From NCBI GenBank assembly GCA_036426205.1, contig CM071586.1, positions 9,668,983-9,732,982 of the forward strand: a stretch of DNA of 64,000 nt, written 5' to 3'. The position numbers and the translations under genes were made by a program. The stretch comes from Ascaphus truei (lineage: Eukaryota; Chordata; Amphibia; Anura; Ascaphidae). This document shows, piece after piece, positions 23,401 through 33,796 of this stretch. The number at the start of each line of letters is the position of its first letter. The stretch's first letter is position 1. Below the pieces are notes generated by a model. That model searched no databases, was not told the DNA's origin, and saw nothing but the letters and a program-made list of their open reading frames with translations.

Positions 23401-26400
23401 TACTGGATGATACTGGTTTACTACTGGTTCCAGTAATGGAATATTTTGCTGTGTTACCAGTTACTGTTAGTTGGTTACTGGTCACAGGACTGGAAGAGGT
23501 CACTGGGGTAATGGTTGATGCTGGCTGGCTATTGCTCCCAGTAATGGGAGATGTCACTGTGTTAGTGGTTGATTCTGGTTGGTTACTGGTCGTTGTACTG
23601 AGAGAGGTCACTGTGTTACTGGTTGGTGAGGGTTTGCTACCGGTAACTGTACTACAGGAGGTCACTGTATTAACAATTGTTACTGGGTGGGTATTGATCA
23701 CAGTAGCCGAAGATGTCACTGTACTGGAAAATGTTAATGTGTAAATGGTTGATGCTGGTTGGCTAGCGGTCCCAGTACTGGAAGATGTTACTGTGTTACT
23801 AGTTAATGCTGGTTTGCTTTGGGTCCCAGTAATGGAAGATATCAGTGTGTTACTAGTTGATGCTGGATGGATACTGGTTCTTGCACTGGAAGGTGTTATT
23901 GGATTATTGGATGAAGTTGATAGGCTACTAGTCCCAGTACTGGAAGGTACATTACTGGTTGATACTGGTTGGATACTGGTTCCTGTACTGGAAGATGTCA
24001 CTTTGTTACTGGCTGATTCTGGATGTCTATTAGTCCCACCACTTACATAGGCTACTGTGTTAAAGGTTGATGCTGGATGGATACTTGTCCCAGTACTGGA
24101 AGAGGTCACAGTGTTACTTGTTGTTACGGGTTTGCTGCTGGTCCCAGTACTGGAAGAAGTCACAGTGTTACTGGTTGATATGGGTTTGCTGCTGGTCCCA
24201 GTACTGGAAGAGGGATAAAAAAAAGCTTGGTGGGCTTGTGGGGGCCCTAAACCATGTTTGCGGGGGAGTACCGAGGAGACGAGATGTTCCAGTGTGGTAC
24301 TGGTTGATGCCATAGTGACTATTAAGTAATCCAACACTGGAAGAATCCGTATGACTGGTGTGGTTGGTACTGGGGGGGGAATAAAAATGTGTGTTTTGCT
24401 AACACTGGGATACCACTGTCCAGAAGATGGAAAGAATAGGGGGTCGACCCTGTGGTGGGGACACCTCGAATGGTGGATACTGGTTGGATCCTGGTTCCAG
24501 TAAGGAAGATGTGACTTTGCATATCAGTCGGCTTGGGGGTGCTGGTTGGCTTCTGGTCCCAGTATTAGAAATGTATTTGTGTTACTGGTTGATGCTGGCT
24601 GGCTAGCCCCAGACTTGAAGTTGTCACTGTGTTACTGGTTGAGTTGGTTGACTGCTGGTCCCAGTACTGAAAGATGTAACTGTGTTTGGGACTGTGCTGG
24701 ATTATTATTTGTCCCAATATTGGAAGAAATCACGGTATTACGGTTGATACTACTTGGCTACTGGTTCCAGACTGTAAAGAGTCATTTTGTTACTGGTTGT
24801 GCCGGTTAACTATTAGTCCCCAGTACTGGAAGAAGTCCACGTATTACTGGTTGTTACTGGTTTGCTACTGTCCAGTAATTGAAGATATCACTGTGTTACT
24901 GGTTGAGGCTGGTTGGCTACTGGCCCAGTACAGTAAATGTCTTTGTGTTCTGGTTGATTCTGTAGGCTACTGTCAATAGGACTTGAAGGAGGCCACTGTT
25001 TTACTGGATGATGTGGGTTGGCTATTGCTCCCGGACTTGAAGAGGACCCATAGTTACTGGTTGAAATTGGGGGGCTACTGGTCCAGTACGGGAATATATA
25101 TTGTATTAATTGTTGATGCTGTGGCTACCTGTTGCTGAACCAGCAGATGTCCCTGTGTTTGTGGTTGACGCCAGTTGGCTTTAGCCCCAATTACTGGAAG
25201 AATTCACTGTATTACTGGATGATACTGGTTTACTACTGGTTTCCAGTAATGGAATATTTTTGCTGTTACCAGTTACTGTTAGTTGTTACTGGTCACAGGA
25301 CTGGAGAGTCACTGGGGTATGGTTGATGCTGCTGGCTATTGCTCCCCAGTAATGGGAGATGTCACTGTGTTAGTGGTTGATTCTGGTTGGTTACTGGTCG
25401 TTGTACTGAGAGGGTCACTGTGTTACTGTTTGTGAGGGTTTGCTACCGTAACTGTACTACAGGAGGTCCCATGTATTAACAATTGTTACTGGGTGGGTAT
25501 TGATCACAGTACCGAAGATGTCACTGTACTGGAAAATGTTAATGTGTAAATGGGTTGATGCTGGTTGGCTAGCGGTCCCAGTACTGGAAGATGTTTGTGT
25601 TACTAGTTAATGCTGGTTTGCTTTGGTCCCAGTAAATGGAAGATATCAGTGTGTTACTAGTTGATGCTGTGTGATACTGGTTCTTGCCTGGAAGGTGTTA
25701 TTGGATTATGGTGATGAAGTTGATAGTGCTACGTTCCCAGTAACTGGAAGGTACATTACTGGTTGATACTGGTTGGATACTGGTTCCTGTACGGGAAGAT
25801 GTCACTTTGTTACTGGCTGATTCTGGATGTCTATTAGTCCCACCACTTACATAGGCTACTGTGTTAAAGGTGATGCTGGATGGATACTTTCCAGTACTGG
25901 AGAGGTCACAGTGTTACTTGTTGTTTACGGGTTTGCTGCTGGCTCCCAGTACTGGAAAAGTCACATGTTACTGGTTGATATGGGTTTTGCTGCTGGTCCC
26001 AGTACTGGAAGAAGTCACTGTGTCTGACTGTTGGTTTACGGGTTTGATGCGGGTCCCAGTACTGGAGAGAAGTCCACGGTGTNNNNNNNNNNNNNNNNNN
26101 NNNNNNNNNNNNNNNNNNNNNNNNNNNNNNNNNNNNNNNNAGTCACTGTTTGACTGGTTGGTCGCGGGTTTGTGATCTGGTCCCAGTACTGGAAGAAGTC
26201 ACGGTGTTACTGGTTGATATGGGTTCCTCTGCTGGTCCCAGTACTGGAGAAGTCTTACTAGTGGTTACTGGTTTAATATGGGTTTGATGCTGGTCCCAGT
26301 ACTGGAAGAAGTCACGTGTTACTGGTTGATATGGATGTGCTGCTGGTCCCAGTACTCGGAAGAAGTCCTGTGGTACTGATTGTTATGGGTTTGATGCTGG

Positions 26401-28754
26401 TCCCAGTACTGGAAAAAGTCACGGTGTTACTGGTTGATTGGGTTTGATGCTGGTCCCATACTAGAAGAAGTCACTGTGTTCTATTTGATTTGGTTGCTTT
26501 ACTGGTTGATATGGGTTTGCTGCTGGTCCCAGTACTGGAAGAAGTTACTGTGGTACTGGTTAATATGGGTTTGATGCTGGTCCCAGTACTGGAAGAAGTC
26601 ACAGTGTTACTGGTTGATATGGATGTGCTGCTGGTCCCAGTACTGGAAGAAGTCACTGTGGTACTGATTGTTATGGGTTTGATGCTGGTCCCAGTACTGG
26701 AAAAAGTCACGGTGTTACTGGTTGATATGGGTTTGATGCTGGTCCCAGTACTAGAAGAAGTCACTGTGTTACTAGTTGATATGGGTTTGCTGCTGGTCCC
26801 AGTACTGGAAGAAGTCACTGTGTTACTGGTTGATACAGGTTTGCTGCTGGTCCCAGTACTGGAAGAAGTCTCTGTGTTACTGGTTGTTACGGGTTTGCTG
26901 CTGGTCCCAGTACTGGAAGAAGTCACTGTGTTACTGGTTGATACGGGTTTGCTGCTGGTCCCAGTACTGGAAGAAGTCACGGTGTTACTGGTTGATATGG
27001 GTTTGCTGCTGGTCCCAGTACTGGAAGAAGTCACTGCGTTACTGGTTGATATGAGTTTGCTGCTGGTCCGAGTACTGGAAGAAGTCACTGCGTTACTGGT
27101 TGATATGTTTTTGCTGCTGTTCCCAGTACTGGAAGAAGTCACGGTGTTACTGGTTGATATGGGTTTGATGCTGGTCCCAGTACTAGAAGAATTCACTGTG
27201 TTACTGGTTGATACGGGTTTGCTGCTGGTCCCAGTTTCTGATAGCAAGTCAACGTGTTCCCTGACGTTGTAGAACGGGTTGGCTGCTGGTCCCAGTACCT
27301 GGGCAAGAGTCACATTGTGCTTATAGGTTGATACAGGTGGTCGGCCTTGTCCCATATCTGGAAGAAGTCACCTGTGTTAACTGGTTGTACATTTGTTCTG
27401 CTGGTCCCAGTACTAGAAGAAGTCACTGTGTTACTGGTTGATACGGGTTTGCTGCTGGTCCCAGTTCTGGAAGAAGTCACGGTGTTACTGGTTGATACGG
27501 GTTTGCTGCTGGTCCCAGTACTGGAAGAAGTCACTGTGTTACTGGTTGATACAGGTTGTCTGCTGGTCCCAGTACTGGAAGAAGTCACTGTGTTACTGGT
27601 TGATACAGGTTTGCTGCTGGTCCCAGTTCTGGAAGAAGTCACGGTGTTACTGGTTGATATGGGTTTGCTGCTGGTCCCAGTACTGGAAGAAGTCTCTGTG
27701 TTACTGGTTGGTACTGGTTGCATACTGGTTCCAGAGGAGAGTGTTGTACTTGTGGTTGGTGTTGCTGGGTTACTCGTCGGTAAAATGTTTATGGTTTGTT
27801 TAATGAGTTCTGCCAGAGCATTAAGGACTTTCATGATAGCACTGAGTATTGATTCTGGGCTGTTAGCCTGACCTTGGACAGGGGAGACTGGAACAAAAAA
27901 AGACATAGAATATTGGTTATTGATCATGTAATAACTATGTCCCACACACTACTACACCATGGCATATATACACAGCACATGTACAGTGCGGGCAGCGGCA
28001 GTGCCAGCCTCCCCCTCACACACACTACTACACCATGAATACACAGCACAGGTACAGCGCAGGCAGCGGCAGTGCCAGCCTCCCCCTCACACACACTACT
28101 ACACCATGTATACACAGCACAGGTACAGCGCGGGCAGTGCCAGCCTCCCCCTCACAAACACTACTACACCATGTATACACAGCACAGATACAGCGCGGGC
28201 AGCAGCAGTGCCAGCCTCCCCCTCACACACACTACTACACCATGACATATATACACAGCATAGGTACAGCGCGGGCAGCGGCAGTGCCAGCCTCCCCCTC
28301 ACACACATTACTACACCATGTATACACAGCACATGTACAGTGCGGGCAGCGGCAGTGCCAGCCTCCCCCTCACACACACTACTACACCATGTATACACAG
28401 CACAGGTACAGCGCGGGCAGCGGCAGTGCCAGCCTCCCCCTCACACACACTACTACTACACCATGTATACACAGCACAGGTACAGAGCGTGGCAGCGGCA
28501 GTGCAGCCTCCCCCTCACACACACACTACAATACCCATGCATCTATACACAGCACAGGTACAGAATATAGGTTTATGTCCCCCTCCATTTTATTCTCTTT
28601 CATCCCTGTTTTTATTCATTATTAATAAACTTTGTTATTCATTTGGTATACCCGTGTGCTCCCTATTGGGAATTTTTTGTTGTTGTTGATATATATATAT
28701 AATAAATATATATATATATATATATAGATTAATATATCTTACACATATATATTA

Positions 28755-28794
<40 letters not shown>

Positions 28795-29268
28795 ATAGAG
28801 AAAAGAGAAAAGAGCGCACGCCCCATAGTGTGTAACTGTTATTTAATAAAGGAAATGGAGGGGAGAGGGGGGGGGGTATACAGTTTAAACACACCGGGGG
28901 CGTGCGCTCTTTTTTCCTCTCCTCTACAGATTTTATAGATGTGGTTCATCCTTCGAGAGCAGCCGAGACCCCCTGTATTCAAGACTAAACATCTTTGACG
29001 GACTTCATCTTTAAAGGACTGGTATCCACTTCTTAATTCCATTTTTATATATTTTTATGGTTACAACAATTTTTATTATTATTTTTAAATATGTTTATTC
29101 ACTTTTTGCATATAATAGATGCGTTGTTTAGAGTATCTAATGAATATGTTTACAAATCAATATATAATCTATATACACGCAGGCACTGATATTAATTTAT
29201 ACACTATATATAATATTTTATCATTGCTTATATGCCCTTTGAGGCGCTGCTTTTTTTCTGTTTGTTAG

Positions 29269-29319
<51 letters not shown>

Positions 29320-30653
29320 TTATATAGTATATATATATATATAGTCTGTATTATACTCTATGTGTTGTCTATATACGTCTATCCGTCCTTATATCTATAT
29401 AAATAATATATATACAAGACAACCACATTGTTAAATGTCACAACTAAATAAAAAGAAGCACACAGAATATAACAACATGGCATAGGACCCCTGCACAATA
29501 ATTACAGAGACCAACAGAAAAAAAAATACTATGTAGCTCTGAACAGTAACAGAGAGACAAGGAAAACACACAACCAGCTGGCACACAGCCAATAAGCTAA
29601 TGGTAAGGGTATAGTGACACAAGCTCTCACAAAGCTGAGGAGACAGATGTAATACTCCTAATCACAGTGCTACAGAGACTATGATTGCATACTCGGAAGG
29701 GACAGCATACTGATACACTCTCCTCAACCTCATAAGTCTATAGAACATCAGGTGTATTGATGGAGACTAAACACTGACTATCGTGACTGACATAGATGTA
29801 AGTATAAACCCTAGAATATAGGTAAGGGTAAGTACAGTCACACAGGGTATGGGTCAGGGTACGGTCATGATCCAAATGAATAGTAAGGCATGAGGAGGTG
29901 CAGCAGAGGTGTAGCAGTCAAATCCACACAATTCTGTGTGTAAAAAAGTTTTACAGCATAGTCTCTACAGTATGTATGGTTACGTGTTCCCAAGAAGGGG
30001 AGAAATCAGGGGGTCCAAAAAGAACGCAAAGCCAGCAGGACAACCAACTTCACACTGATGATACCCATTAAGGGTGAACCATGTCTGTGAGTGGTTTCTC
30101 TGGCTTTGCATCTGATTCCCATGCTGTGCTTTTAAAGCTGTGTTAACAGCGAGCCATTTGCTTATATAGGCTCCATGTAACAATGGTTTTTGTGGCAAAA
30201 GGGGACACATTGTGTGCTCATTTGCATGTCATTTCCCAGAATCCCTTGCTGCAGTGGAAGCGCTGTATGCTGGGGGATAATGGTGAAAGGCAGGGTGCAG
30301 ACCTGCCTAAGACATGTGAATGTGCTCACAAGTGATCTTTTTATAAGTCTGTGTGCGGAGCAGAAATCTTGTATATATATACATACAAGATTTCTGCTCC
30401 GCACACAGACTTGTTAATCATGAATCAGTATAAGATGTTGTTGCTTATTCTGACATATAGTGAAAACCTCGTTCAACGTTTTGGGGGTGTCCCCTTCGTC
30501 AGGGTGGGAAGGGGACCACTGTCTGTCTGTCTGTCAGAATAAGCAATGAAATCTTAAACTGATAACTGAATAATAAGTCTGTGTCCGGAGGAGAAATCTT
30601 ATATATATATATATATACAACTTGGCAAAACCTTTATCATATCACTTTTGTAT

Positions 30654-30693
<40 letters not shown>

Positions 30694-30694
30694 C

Positions 30695-30740
<46 letters not shown>

Positions 30741-31112
30741 ATTATGTGTTCGTATACACTTTTGTATACACACACCCACACATATATATTATATATTATA
30801 TATATATATATATATATGTGTGGTGGTGTGTGTATACAAAAGTGATAGTAAAGGTTTTGCCAGTTGACAAGATATAGCACACTGAATATTCTGTATATAA
30901 AAAATACAACAAAAAGTCAAGCCTCAGCCTAACACAAAACAAACAATTTGAGGGATGTTGTTCGAGGCTACAGGTAAAACTTAAAATATGTATCAACATG
31001 CATACTGTATACTGTATATATATATGTATACACACACACAAACACACACGTGTCATTATTAGTAATTACAATATTATATTCCATATACAGTACTGTGATT
31101 ACGATACAATAG

Positions 31113-31144
<32 letters not shown>

Positions 31145-31187
31145 CACACTTACCAGCTAGTAGAATAACCAGTCCTAGAAGCATCAT
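20439..31187 (-). CDS. Membrane-anchored mucin-like glycoprotein gene (MUC21/MUC22-like layout)
   Basis: Three exons join in frame: a signal peptide exon (31187-31154), a giant repeat exon (27887-20982) and a transmembrane exon (from 20605). Both internal introns have GT-AG ends and phase 1. The product would be secreted through the ER, heavily O-glycosylated on about 125 or fewer 18-residue Ser/Thr repeats, and anchored by one helix, giving an epithelial cell-surface mucin. The layout parallels mammalian MUC21/MUC22, which is architectural similarity and not proof of orthology. The 3' end is unsettled: reading through gives a stop at 20439-20441, whereas a good GTGAGT donor at 20498 suggests another exon. 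The repeat exon is broken by indels and an N gap that look technical. Confidence 0.75.
20499..20605 (-). CDS. Mucin-like gene, transmembrane exon
   Basis: The acceptor CTCATTTAG precedes 20605. Two bases complete the codon left open by the repeat exon, giving A-K-T-V-P-T-T-A-A-P, then the hydrophobic helix FWSIILISLAAVLGTLSIAG and CIVG. The 107-bp exon ends in phase 0 at GTTGGG, followed by GTGAGTGA. If unspliced, the frame runs 19 more residues (Pro/Cys-rich) to TAA at 20439. A candidate acceptor at 20443 would leave a 56-base intron, too short for vertebrates; another candidate (CCGGCAG) lies near 20333. Confidence 0.8.
20638..20977 (+). repeat. TCTG/TCCA tetranucleotide microsatellite in the last confirmed intron
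   Basis: Blocks of 'tctgtccatcca', 'tctgtcta' and finally 'tctgtcgg' fill nearly all of the 376-base intron 20606-20981. On the coding strand it starts a few bases after the donor GTAGGT at 20981, so the array could affect splicing. Confidence 0.95.
20982..27887 (-). CDS. Mucin-like gene, giant Ser/Thr repeat exon
   Basis: After the acceptor TTTTTTTGTTCCAG the exon starts VSPVQGQANSPESILSAIMK, a short non-repetitive and probably helical lead, followed by a Pro/Thr-rich linker. It then runs as an 18-residue (54-bp) tandem repeat, typically STSNTVTSSSTGTSSKPV. The membrane-proximal half is more diverse, with larger units of about 906 bp built from diverged 54-mers. It ends ...AFTSTTSG with donor GTAGGT at 20981. 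Long clean frames cover 20982-22596, 22751-24337, 26471-27355 and 27310-27887. Between them, 24220-26470 and 27230-27400 are full of single-base indels. Repeated Ser/Thr with few Cys and no N-X-S/T pattern implies dense O-glycosylation. Confidence 0.8.
21610..22905 (-). repeat. Higher-order ~906-bp repeat within the mucin exon
   Basis: Sequence 21610-21995 returns about 906 bp on at 22516-22905 with the same order of distinct 54-mers, including unusual ones such as the block with 'gtgtttgggactggtgctgg'. It is a multi-monomer unit duplicated as a whole. Confidence 0.75.
24480..25990 (-). repeat. Noisy second copy of 22690-24215 in the mucin exon
   Basis: The order of distinctive 54-mers matches 22690-24215 throughout (for example the 'cttacataggctactgtgtt' block at 24045 and 25850). 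This copy differs mainly by single-base gains and losses, so no long frame survives. It may be a real duplication read poorly, or an alternative rendering of the same bases. Confidence 0.75.
26083..26140. other. Assembly gap (58 N)
   Basis: A run of N inside the repeat exon, flanked by low-quality repeat units. The true length of the repeat domain cannot be read from this window. Confidence 0.99.
27935..28562 (+). repeat. 71-bp minisatellite in intron 1
   Basis: About nine units of 'catgtatacacagcacaggt' + 'acagcgcgggcagcggcagt' + 'gccagcctccccctcacaca' + 'cactactacac'. Units vary by small indels. It begins 48 bases into the intron on the acceptor side of the mucin repeat exon. Confidence 0.95.
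28689..28925. repeat. AT microsatellite and short foldback in intron 1
   Basis: TATA runs (28689-28790) are followed by inverted arms 'agagcgcacgcccc' (28812) and 'gggggcgtgcgctctttt' (28898). The motif resembles the 'gaagcgcaggctccatagca' edge at 49797 and 35831 and may mark one end of a Penelope-like repeat. Confidence 0.6.
29273..29345 (+). repeat. TA microsatellite in intron 1
   Basis: Nearly pure TA dinucleotides with two 'gtat' interruptions. The following 29.4-30.16 kb shows no gene or repeat I recognise. Confidence 0.9.
30160..30335 (-). mobile_element. Partial copy of the 49460-49698 MITE family
   Basis: Blocks 'tgctcatttgcatgtcattt', 'agaatcccttgctgcagtgg' and 'tatgctgggggataatggtg' match, inverted, the element at 49460-49698. 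It lies within intron 1 of the mucin-like gene. Confidence 0.65.
30343..30413. repeat. Perfect hairpin with ~31-bp arms
   Basis: 'aagtctgtgtgcggagcaga' + 'aatcttgtat' is followed by a short AT spacer and its exact reverse complement. A diverged third copy of one arm lies at 30572-30600. In RNA it would form a very stable stem. Confidence 0.85.
30598..30840. repeat. AT/AC microsatellite cluster
   Basis: Alternating TA and CA runs with an inverted pair of 'cttttgtatacacacac' segments (30645 and 30832), which bracket a second foldback. Confidence 0.85.
31154..31187 (-). CDS. Mucin-like gene, exon 1 (signal peptide)
   Basis: ATG at 31187-31185 (a second in-frame ATG follows directly) starts MMLLGLVILLAG, a compact hydrophobic signal sequence. 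The exon ends after GCTG in phase 1 and is followed by the strong donor GTAAGTG. Its open G completes the Val codon at the start of the repeat exon. A stretch of AT repeats begins just inside the intron. Confidence 0.8.
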
Positions 31188-31286
31188 GTTGCTGAGCCCT
31201 GTAATTCTCACGATACCCTAATGTAATCACTCAGCTATCAGTGTTCCACTCACCAGAAAGTATGGGACAGGAACCCCTCTACCTGC

Positions 31287-31293
31287 ATATATA
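31287..31293 (-). promoter_or_regulatory. TATA-like box of the mucin-like gene
   Basis: The minus strand reads GGTATATATGCAGG about 100 bases upstream of the ATG, which would place transcription start near 31255-31262 and leave a short 5' leader. The match is to TATATAT only; no other promoter element is claimed. Confidence 0.5.
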
Positions 31294-31708
31294 CCTTCTA
31301 CCTGACCTGGGAGGCATGCATTTCACTCGTGTGACATCATAGATGACATCAGAAGACTTATTGTCAGTTGAGAGTGTATATTGTTAGAGGTTAGATATGT
31401 TGTGTGGTGCAGGGAGAGGTCTGTGAGAATTCACTCCCCTATGCTAAATATAGACATTCTAATAATTAGGGAGGGGACCTGAAATTTAGATGCCACGTTT
31501 TTCACCTAGAAATACACCAGTATATATTCACACATCTACATACCTGTACCCACACATTTATACATATACTTTACATATATAATTTCATATACAGGGAGAG
31601 AGGGAGAGAGGAAATATGGCAGTACACACTGAAACAAAGGCCTCAGCTGAAGCAGGTGTGGTGCACGGTAAAGGGTAAATAGCTGCAGTCTGTAAAGATC
31701 CCTAGAGA

Positions 31709-31808
31709 TCAAAAAAAATGGCTTATTGTGTCCAAAATTCACACATATGTCCCACGTTTGGGTCCCCAGGGGAATGTGTGTATTTTGGATCCAATAAACC
31801 ATTTTTTG
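31709..31808. repeat. Short foldback
   Basis: 'aaaaaatggcttattgtgtc' near the left edge returns inverted as 'ggatccaataaaccattttt', with 'acacat/atgtgt' inside. It may be the paired end of a small transposon. Confidence 0.55.
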
Positions 31809-31869
31809 TGACTGTCACTTGTGCTGTGCTGGTATATTGGATTTCTACGGCTCCTTATAGACTGTGTAT

Positions 31870-31874
31870 GTATG

Positions 31875-31923
<49 letters not shown>
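31870..31923 (+). repeat. TA microsatellite
   Basis: TGTA units pass into pure TA immediately before the Penelope-like element. Confidence 0.95.
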
Positions 31924-31926
<3 letters not shown>

Positions 31927-32149
31927 AAAAAGAAAAATCCGCAGCACTCACCATATTTGATCAATATTATATCAGGTTTACTTCATCTTCAAACATCAGG
32001 GGGTTAAACAAAAATTGGAGCAACGTTTAATTAATGCACCCGTGGCATTTATAGACACCAGGTTTCCTCTGGAGCCATGTTGTTGTATTGGCATATTTAG
32101 TAGATGGATCAGCCTGTACGAGAGAATCCCTCAGGTTCCTGCCCCGGCG

Positions 32150-32647
32150 ATAACACATCCCCGGCGGGGCAGGAAACCTGGTGTCTATAAATGCCAACGG
32201 TGCATTAATTGCGGTTTCATACAGGCCGGTCAATTTCTTGCTCCTCCCCACAGTGGGAAACCTATTGGTATTAAGACTGCTATTAATTGTGAGTCGCGGT
32301 TTGTTGTCTATTTTATTAAATGTCCTTGTGGGCTTTATTATATAGGCAAAACGAGCCGTATGTTCAAGGAACGCATGGCCGTTCACAGGTCCACCATCGG
32401 AAAGGCACTACTGGACCAAAATACTGAGGATAACCTCAAACTTCTCCCGGTGGCGAGACATTTTAAACAACATAAACACAGTCTTTCGACACCTAAGTGT
32501 ATGCCGATCTTACAAGCCAACATCTCTGCCCGTGGTGGGGATCGTAATAGGCTGTTGCTGCAATTGGAGGCCAAAACCATTTATGAGTTAAAGACCCTGG
32601 CGCCATATAGCCTAAATGAGGACTTCAGGCTTGGATGCTTTATTTAA
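32150..32647 (+). pseudogene. Penelope-like GIY-YIG endonuclease domain
   Basis: The frame shows a Cys-rich finger (VYKCQRCINCGF), then VVYFIKCPCGLYYIGKTSR with the GIY-YIG-like core (LYYIGKT), a conserved Arg (KERMAVHR), HF...H, and a C-terminal GGDRNRLLLQLEAKTIYELK followed by LNEDFRLGCF and TAA. In Penelope-like elements this domain nicks target DNA. The frame is open and nearly complete for the domain, but without a polymerase the copy cannot move by itself. Identification rests on domain order and motif, which is distinctive. Confidence 0.85.
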
Positions 32648-33339
32648 ACCTTGAAATATTCTGTTCAGTCCTCTGCTCTCCCCCGTTCCCTGTTTTTGCT
32701 GTTTGATTACTTCCATTTGATGCCCTCTGCGTTTGATGTCTCACTGTGCCTCGCCATTCTCATTGTTTTCTATTTATTTTTCTCTTTCTTATGTCAGTGT
32801 CTTTCGTTTTATTCCCCACCTTTCCCTCCCTGACTTTCCTGTTGTGCTTTCCCTTGTTATCCGTACCCATTTTTGTGTGTTCCTTTCCCTGCCCTCTCCT
32901 CCCTCACTCCCTGTATTTTCATGTTTTCACAGTTTTATTCTGGCACTATCTGGTGTTCCTGTACACATTTAGGTGATTCACAGCATTGTTGTTCCTTATC
33001 TGCTGCCGAGATCTCCCTATGCCGCTTCCCGACTGGGCGGAGCTACTGGGGCTCACACGGAGCCATGTCAGTCCCTCTGGCTGCAGTGCGGCTAAGTTGA
33101 CAGTGCTACGCATGCGCAATGGGCTTTTTTCACTTATCAGTGGTTTCCCTGGCTACGTGAGACGCTCCCTGCTGCCGGTAGTGGAGAGATCAGGGCGCCG
33201 AGATGACGTCATCTCCTCATTCGATGGAGTTGCAGACAGCTGTGCTGGACATGTGGGGCTGTTATCAGCCAATCATACACGGTATTTGGTGTGGGTGTGG
33301 GTATTTAATGGTGGTGTTTGTCACTTTTGGGTATGAGCA

Positions 33340-33400
33340 CTCCCTTGAGAAAGGTCCTGTTGTTAGGACCGAAACGTCGGTTGACTGTGCCTGTTCATTT
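33340..33400 (+). ncRNA. Hammerhead-derived fold at a Penelope 3' end
   Basis: 'cccttgagaaaggtcc' ... 'ggaccgaaacgtcgg' forms a stem II of GGTCC/GGACC before GAAACG. The first core box (TTGAGAAA) does not fit CTGANGA, so cleavage is doubtful. The same block lies at 37886-37925. Confidence 0.4.
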
Positions 33401-33496
33401 AATATTATTGGACTTTACTACGAGTGCTGTCTCTTTTCTTGCTGCGTGGTCCTGGATCGTTTTGTCTGCCTGGTAAGGAATTCTGTGTGTATATAT

Positions 33497-33720
33497 ATAT
33501 ATATATGTGAAAAAGAAAGTACACCCTCTTTGAATTCTATGGTTTTACATATCAGGACAGAATAATAATCCTTAGCAGGTCTTAAAATTAGGTAAATACA
33601 ACCTCAGATGAAAAACAACACATGACATATTACACCGTGTCATGATTTATTTAACAAAAATAAAGCCAAAATGGAGAAGCCATGTGTGGAAAAACTAAGT
33701 ACACCCTTATGATTCAGCAC
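33497..33720 (+). mobile_element. Dispersed DNA-transposon-like repeat
   Basis: It starts 'gtgaaaaagaaagtacaccc' after a TA run and has a diverged inverted counterpart, 'tgtggaaaaactaagtacac', near 33700. A second copy of the left end lies inverted at 54066-54183. The layout suggests a TA-targeting MITE. Confidence 0.55.
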
Positions 33721-33754
33721 AGTAGAAAAATGGCAATATTTGCACTCCAAATAA

Positions 33755-33796
33755 CACACCCTACGCGTTTCGTCTTTTAGAATTCGTCCGGGTGTC
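33755..33796 (-). ncRNA. Hammerhead ribozyme-like motif, minus strand
   Basis: On the minus strand ACACCC and GGGTGT form stem I around GGACGAA...GACGAAACGCGTA. The first core box has G for U at one position and stem II is weak, but helix III ACGCGT and the site after GTA match the well-formed copies. Confidence 0.5.

Larger units (their letters stand above)
31924..33487 (+). mobile_element. 5'-truncated Penelope-like element
   Basis: It comprises an inverted leader, the C-terminal nuclease frame, and about 0.8 kb of 3' non-coding sequence ending in a hammerhead-like fold and 'gtctgcctggtaaggaatt'. The last 140 bases recur at 37884-38030. Near the 5' side, 32029-32068 is the inverted copy of 32169-32212, so a short part of the coding region is duplicated head to head, as is common in Penelope insertions. 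The reverse transcriptase domain is absent. Confidence 0.75.

Noticed and set aside
21000..27870. Long plus-strand frames of the type VLVPVLEEVTVLLVD
   Set aside because: They are the antisense reading of the mucin repeat. The minus strand has the splice sites, signal peptide and membrane exon.
30460..30520. Minus-strand CTGACGAAGGGG...CCCCCAAAACG resembling a hammerhead
   Set aside because: The GAAA box is CAAA and stem I cannot be paired; at most a relic.
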